A stretch of DNA of 9,549 nt from Chlamydiia bacterium. GTDB taxonomy: Bacteria > Chlamydiota > Chlamydiia > Chlamydiales > JACKPQ01. The notes beneath the pieces are model-generated. The model was not told the origin of the DNA and ran no database searches. It was given only the letters and a program-made list of their open reading frames with translations. A program made the translations under genes and the position numbers. The DNA lies in contig JAUILX010000028.1 of assembly GCA_030433395.1 (NCBI GenBank), forward strand, positions 1 through 9,549, read 5' to 3'. The first letter of the stretch is position 1; every line of letters begins with the position of its first letter. Below, in pieces: positions 6,173 to 9,549 of this stretch.

Positions 6173-7507
6173 ATGAGCGACTATAATCTGGATATGGTTA
6201 CTTTGACAGAGCTTGTCTCACAGCGGATATGGGGGTCACCCCTCCTTTTTTTTCTGATTGCCACAGGTGTTTTCTTAACTCTAAGGCTAAAATTTGTGCA
6301 AATCCGTTACTTCGGGCTTGCCCATAAGCTTGCCTTTGTAAAACATGACCGCACCTCAAAAGGTGATATTTCGAACTTTCAAGCCTTAATGACAGCCCTG
6401 TCAGGGTCTATTGGTATAGGAAGCATTACAGGAGTTGCCACAGCCATTTCTATTGGCGGATTAGGTGCTCTTGTCTGGATGTGGGGAGCCGCTTTTTTCG
6501 GTATGGCAACAAAATACACCGAATGTGTCTTAGCAATTAAACACCGCACCCAAGATGCCAATGGCGACATGTGTGGTGGTCCTATGTTTTACTTAGAGCG
6601 CGCCCTGAAAAACCGATTTTTAGCCATCGCTTTTGCTATTCTGGCAATGGTAACAGCGATTGGAACAGGGAACATGGTGCAAGCCAACTCCGTTGCCGAT
6701 GCAATCAATACGCTCGCTGGCTGGCCGCCTCTGCTCACCGGATCTTTGCTGATGCTGCTCGTTGGCTTAGCCCTATTTGGTGGTATCAAAAGCATTGGGA
6801 AAATTGCAAGTATTTTAGTCCCTATCATGGGTATTTTTTATATAGCAGCTGGATTGGTTATTGTAGTCTTATTTTGGCAGCGCGTTCCAGATGCATTTGG
6901 CAGTATTTTTCACAGCGCATTTTCTGGACAGGCGGCCATTGGAGGGTTTGCCGGTTCAACAATCATGTTAGCCCTACAAATGGGAGTGGCTCGAGGTGTT
7001 TTTTCTTCAGAAGCAGGCCTTGGCATCTCTTCAATTGCAGCAGCAGCAGCTAAAACAAAAACACCCTCTCATCAGGCCCTCATTGCAATGATTGGAGTTT
7101 TTATCACAACAGGCATTGTCTGCACCATCACAGGACTGACTATCGCTCTGACCGGAGTTCTTGGCACAACCACCGGCGGCTCCGAGCTTGCCTTAGCAGC
7201 ATTTAACAAAGCCTTGCCAGGCGGCGCACTCATTGTAACCATTGCGCTCATTCCTTTTGCCTATTCAACCATGCTGGGCTGGGCCTACTATGGCGAAAAA
7301 TGCACCGAGTATCTCTTTGGTCTGCGCAGCATTAAAATTTACCGAGCCCTTTACACCTTGCTGATTATTCCAGGTGCGATACTAAGTCTTCAGGCTGTTT
7401 GGGGACTGGCCGATATCTGCAATGGCTTAATGGCTATACCCAACCTCATCGGCCTTGTTTGCTTAAGTGGAGTTGCTGTGCGGGAGCTAAAAAGTTTCTC
7501 AAGATGA
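6173..7507 (+). CDS. Sodium:alanine/glycine symporter, AGCS family (copy 1)
   Basis: The 444-residue inner-membrane carrier belongs to the alanine-or-glycine:cation symporter family, which imports small neutral amino acids (L-/D-alanine, glycine) with sodium. About ten to eleven hydrophobic segments follow a short N-terminus, in line with the LeuT-like fold and usual length (~450). Seen: GSIGIGSITGVATAISIGG (78-96), the family signature region GGLGALVWMWGAAFFGMATKY (95-115), CGGPMFYLE (134-142), the loop GGFAG (257-261), GVARGVFSSEAGLG (271-284) and AIPNLIGLVCLSG near the end. The usual SNEAG, as I recall it, reads SSEAG here and in the next gene. The start has a weak GAAG site embedded in an inverted repeat. 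The gene is co-transcribed with a second copy through an ATGA overlap. The exact substrate is not deducible; D-alanine or glycine is as possible as L-alanine. Confidence 0.93.
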   Translation: MSDYNLDMVTLTELVSQRIWGSPLLFFLIATGVFLTLRLKFVQIRYFGLAHKLAFVKHDRTSKGDISNFQALMTALSGSIGIGSITGVATAISIGGLGALVWMWGAAFFGMATKYTECVLAIKHRTQDANGDMCGGPMFYLERALKNRFLAIAFAILAMVTAIGTGNMVQANSVADAINTLAGWPPLLTGSLLMLLVGLALFGGIKSIGKIASILVPIMGIFYIAAGLVIVVLFWQRVPDAFGSIFHSAFSGQAAIGGFAGSTIMLALQMGVARGVFSSEAGLGISSIAAAAAKTKTPSHQALIAMIGVFITTGIVCTITGLTIALTGVLGTTTGGSELALAAFNKALPGGALIVTIALIPFAYSTMLGWAYYGEKCTEYLFGLRSIKIYRALYTLLIIPGAILSLQAVWGLADICNGLMAIPNLIGLVCLSGVAVRELKSFSR

Positions 7508-8760
7508 TAGCGCAGCTCACTCAATGGCTCTGGGGAGGGCCCTTACTATTCATGCTGTGTGCGGCTGGGTTGTTGCTCACAATTCGAACAAAGGGGATTC
7601 AGTTCACCCAATTTTTCAGATGTCATCGATTAGCCTTTACGCCCCATCACGATAAAGCTGTAGGAGATGTCTCACAGTTTGAGGCTTTCAGTACATCGCT
7701 TGCCGCATCCATAGGAATCGGTAGCATTACAGGGATGGCAATCGCTTTAAGCTCAGGCGGGCTCGGGGCTCTATTTTGGATGTGGCTAACGGCATTGATT
7801 GCCATGCCCCTTAAGTATGCCGAATCATTTCTCGCCATAAAATTTCGCGGTCAAGATCTAAATCATGAGATGTGTGGCGGCCCGATGCTCTACCTTGAAA
7901 AAGGAGTAAAAGCAAAATGGCTAGCTATTTTATTTGCGGCATTCACAGTCTTAAGTAGCTTAGGCATTGGAAACTCGGTGCAAGTGCAATCTATGGCTCA
8001 ATCACTACAAAGCACCTTTTCAGTGCCGCCTCTTGTTACTGGCATAGTGCTTTCTATATTGGTTGGTTTTTCTATTTTGAAAGGCATTAAAAGCATCGGG
8101 CGGATCACTGCCTACACCGTACCGATTATGGGCCTATTTTTTGCCGGCTCAGCACTTGCCATCATTGCACTCAATATAGAAGTCCTTCCTCATGTGATAC
8201 TCACAGTCATTGAGCAGGCCTTTACAGCCAAAGCGATCATGCTTGCTATTATGATGGGCGCAGCGCAAGGCATTTTTTCATCTGAAGCAGGGCTTGGTGT
8301 GGCAGGTATTGCTGCAAGTGCGGCCCAAGCAAAAGACCCTAAAAAACAATCGCTGATTCAGATGAGCACCGTTTCGATTACAACGCTTTTTATTTGCACG
8401 CTTATGGGACTTGTTCTAGGTGTAACAGGGGTGCTAGACCAGGGTCTTTCTGGGGCCGATATCGCTTTGGCTGCCTTTAGTCAATCTCTGCCCTTTGGTA
8501 AAATTTTGCTGACTTTTGCCATTATTCCATTTGGATATTCTACCATCTTAGCATGGGCCTACTTTGCAGAGCGTGCCCTTGATTACATGTTTGGTATCAA
8601 GTCAATCATGCCCTTCCGTATCTGTTTTACACTCTTTATTATTCTGGCAGCAACAGCCAACTTGCAACTCATTTGGGATTTTTCATACCTTGCCAATGGC
8701 CTCATGGCTATCCCCAACCTCATTGGCCTTATCTGTCTTTCTAAGCAATTACGCTCTTAA
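7504..8760 (+). CDS. Sodium:alanine/glycine symporter, AGCS family (copy 2, divergent paralogue)
   Basis: The 418-residue inner-membrane protein is a paralogue of the preceding carrier and matches it along the whole length, roughly half identical by eye. It shares GIGSITGMAIALSSGGLGALFWMW (71-94), CGGPMLYLE (124-132), IFSSEAGLG (257-265) and NGLMAIPNLIGLICLS. Translation most likely starts at the ATG of the ATGA overlap with copy 1 (7504). Upstream in-frame codons back to 7399 lie wholly inside copy 1 and encode a non-hydrophobic extension, so they are rejected. There is no good Shine-Dalgarno sequence, which fits translational coupling. Compared with copy 1 it lacks nine residues, including the GGFAG loop, just before the SSEAG motif, and has Q256 where copy 1 has R274. 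Substrate or coupling may therefore differ. The 3' end overlaps the convergent RING gene by 12 bp. Confidence 0.92.
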   Translation: MIAQLTQWLWGGPLLFMLCAAGLLLTIRTKGIQFTQFFRCHRLAFTPHHDKAVGDVSQFEAFSTSLAASIGIGSITGMAIALSSGGLGALFWMWLTALIAMPLKYAESFLAIKFRGQDLNHEMCGGPMLYLEKGVKAKWLAILFAAFTVLSSLGIGNSVQVQSMAQSLQSTFSVPPLVTGIVLSILVGFSILKGIKSIGRITAYTVPIMGLFFAGSALAIIALNIEVLPHVILTVIEQAFTAKAIMLAIMMGAAQGIFSSEAGLGVAGIAASAAQAKDPKKQSLIQMSTVSITTLFICTLMGLVLGVTGVLDQGLSGADIALAAFSQSLPFGKILLTFAIIPFGYSTILAWAYFAERALDYMFGIKSIMPFRICFTLFIILAATANLQLIWDFSYLANGLMAIPNLIGLICLSKQLRS

Positions 8761-9372
8761 TTCAGTAGACTCAATTCGGACATAGCCATATTTCAATCCA
8801 TAGAAATTTATTAGATTAATTAGTTTCTTGGCAGTGTAAGCGATGATGGGTGCAAAGGCCAAGAGGGTGAAATACTCTAACGCAATACGCCCTACAATCT
8901 TCATAACAGATGTCAGTGTTGAAGCATCGACTGCAGGCCGCGACACAAGTTTATAAGATAACACATCAACGCTTGATATAAGACAGTTCATCAATACAGC
9001 TTCAATTATACCTTTTTTCTTTTTGCTAAAAACAGCCTCCCAGTAAACAAGGGTATAGGTTAAAGAAAACAGCGCGTTATGGACGTTTGCCCCGCTTGGA
9101 TAGTGATATTTTCTTGATGTATATATGGATGCGAAAATAGCGCAACTTGCAATAAATGCAATAACACCAGAAGACACACTTGATAGTTTTCCAACAACTC
9201 GCATATTCAGTGGAGAACGACATTTGGGGCAAGACCGATTATTGCCCGATCCGAGTATCACCCATTTAGCAAGACAGTCTATATGCATCTCATCTTGGTG
9301 ACCGCATGGCAAAGTATAATTTGGCTGAGCACTAATTGGATCAAGACAAATAGCGCATTCATTTTGAGCCAT
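8749..9372 (-). CDS. RING-H2-type zinc-finger membrane protein (candidate secreted E3 ubiquitin ligase effector)
   Basis: This 207-residue protein begins directly with a RING finger. Zinc ligands are C6, C9, C23, H25, H30, C33, C48 and C51, a C3H2C3 order; H25-x4-H30 is two residues longer than the common H-x2-H. Residues that bind E2 enzymes in eukaryotic RINGs are present: I8 between the first cysteines, W37, and P49 between the last pair. R52 right after the eighth ligand sits at the linchpin-arginine position. Residues 65-190 hold about four hydrophobic segments (roughly 65-85, 98-115, 121-142, 157-180) with KKKK at 117-120, so a membrane protein is expected. Bacteria have no canonical ubiquitin; a host-directed effector inserted in an inclusion or host membrane is inferred. 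The ATG overlaps the valS stop by 14 bp and has AAAGG six bases upstream. No classical signal peptide is visible. Confidence 0.85.
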   Translation of the reverse strand: MAQNECAICLDPISAQPNYTLPCGHQDEMHIDCLAKWVILGSGNNRSCPKCRSPLNMRVVGKLSSVSSGVIAFIASCAIFASIYTSRKYHYPSGANVHNALFSLTYTLVYWEAVFSKKKKGIIEAVLMNCLISSVDVLSYKLVSRPAVDASTLTSVMKIVGRIALEYFTLLAFAPIIAYTAKKLINLINFYGLKYGYVRIESTELRA

Positions 9373-9549
9373 AAAAAGCCTTTAATTTTGTTTTAGCTTG
9401 TGCAAGCATGTTTTGAGTCTGGTCTACAAGCTCTTTTGGGGCGCGCTCAACAAAGCTTGGATTGGAAAGTTTTTTCTCAAGGCCTTCAATTTGGGTTTTG
9501 AGCTTGGTCATCTCTTTATCAATGCGCGCTTTTTCTTTTTCGCGCATCT
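9359..9549 (-). CDS. valS: Valine--tRNA ligase, C-terminal end (truncated by the window edge)
   Basis: About 62 residues of the C-terminus are present, and the frame is open to the right edge. The sequence is a charged coiled coil (KEMTKLKTQIEGLEKKL), then NPSFVERAPKELVDQ and a second helix ending in AFYGSK. This pattern (helix, N-x-x-F-V-x-x-A-P, helix) is the tRNA-binding C-terminal arm of bacterial ValS, which charges tRNA-Val in the cytosol. The ATG at 9547 is internal. The RING gene starts inside its last codons (14-bp overlap), so both are probably on one message. In C. trachomatis, as I recall, valS is close to atpK on the same strand; here it faces atpK across about 7.6 kb. Confidence 0.9.
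   Translation of the reverse strand, partial: MREKEKARIDKEMTKLKTQIEGLEKKLSNPSFVERAPKELVDQTQNMLAQAKTKLKAFYGSK

Noticed and set aside
6571..7053. Open frame of 160 codons on the plus strand inside the first symporter
   Set aside because: It lies entirely within a well-conserved AGCS gene in another frame; its composition is rich in Trp, Cys, Ser and Arg and it has no recognisable domain.
7399..7503. Longer second symporter starting at 7399
   Set aside because: The extra residues lie wholly within the conserved 3' end of the first symporter gene in another frame and are not hydrophobic; the ATGA start at 7504 gives the normal family N-terminus.
9353..9372. N-terminal secretion signal on the RING protein
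   Set aside because: The first zinc ligand is at residue 6, leaving no room for a Sec signal peptide; a type III signal cannot be judged from the sequence by eye.

Overview
The window looks like chromosomal DNA of a Chlamydiota bacterium, most likely an environmental, amoeba-associated (Parachlamydiales-type) lineage. The clues are a V-type (A/V-type) ATPase operon tail with the I and K membrane subunits, a valS C-terminus nearby (from memory, valS lies just downstream of atpK in Chlamydia trachomatis), an aroG/lipoprotein pair, and accessory genes typical of amoeba symbionts: an Rpn-type nuclease and a eukaryotic-like RING-domain membrane protein. The taxon is an inference; no rRNA or other phylogenetic marker is present.

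Layout: 1-1703 (+) is the end of the V-ATPase operon, with atpI cut by the left edge and atpK complete. A 132-bp gap with a hairpin and an 18-bp perfect palindrome leads to fumC (1836-3176, +). A promoter-like sequence precedes an Rpn/PD-(D/E)XK nuclease gene (3233-4186, +), whose 3' end overlaps a convergent NUDIX hydrolase gene (4155-4646, -). The NUDIX gene is divergent, across only 29 bp, from a small lipoprotein gene (4676-5143, +). The lipoprotein gene overlaps the convergent aroG by 62 bp (5082-6116, -). aroG is divergent across 56 bp from two tandem, ATGA-coupled AGCS-family sodium:amino-acid symporter genes (6173-7507 and 7504-8760, +). The second symporter overlaps by 12 bp a convergent RING-finger/multi-TM gene (8749-9372, -). 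That gene in turn overlaps the last 14 bp of valS (9359 to the right edge, -). No stretch above 300 bp lacks a gene, and no tRNA, rRNA, CRISPR array or IS element was seen.

How the genes may work together: AtpI/AtpK form the ion-translocating part of the V-ATPase. AtpK keeps residues equivalent to the sodium ligands of the Enterococcus hirae c-ring, so this pump may move sodium, and the two AGCS symporters would be natural consumers of that gradient. fumC serves the TCA cycle and aroG feeds the shikimate pathway. The most distinctive gene is the RING protein: it has eight zinc ligands, E2-contact residues and a linchpin arginine, followed by a hydrophobic membrane part, which suggests a host-directed ubiquitin ligase. 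It is genetically coupled to a housekeeping synthetase gene. The region is very compact: all three convergent pairs overlap at their 3' ends, and AT-rich inverted repeats lie in two divergent gaps and upstream of fumC.
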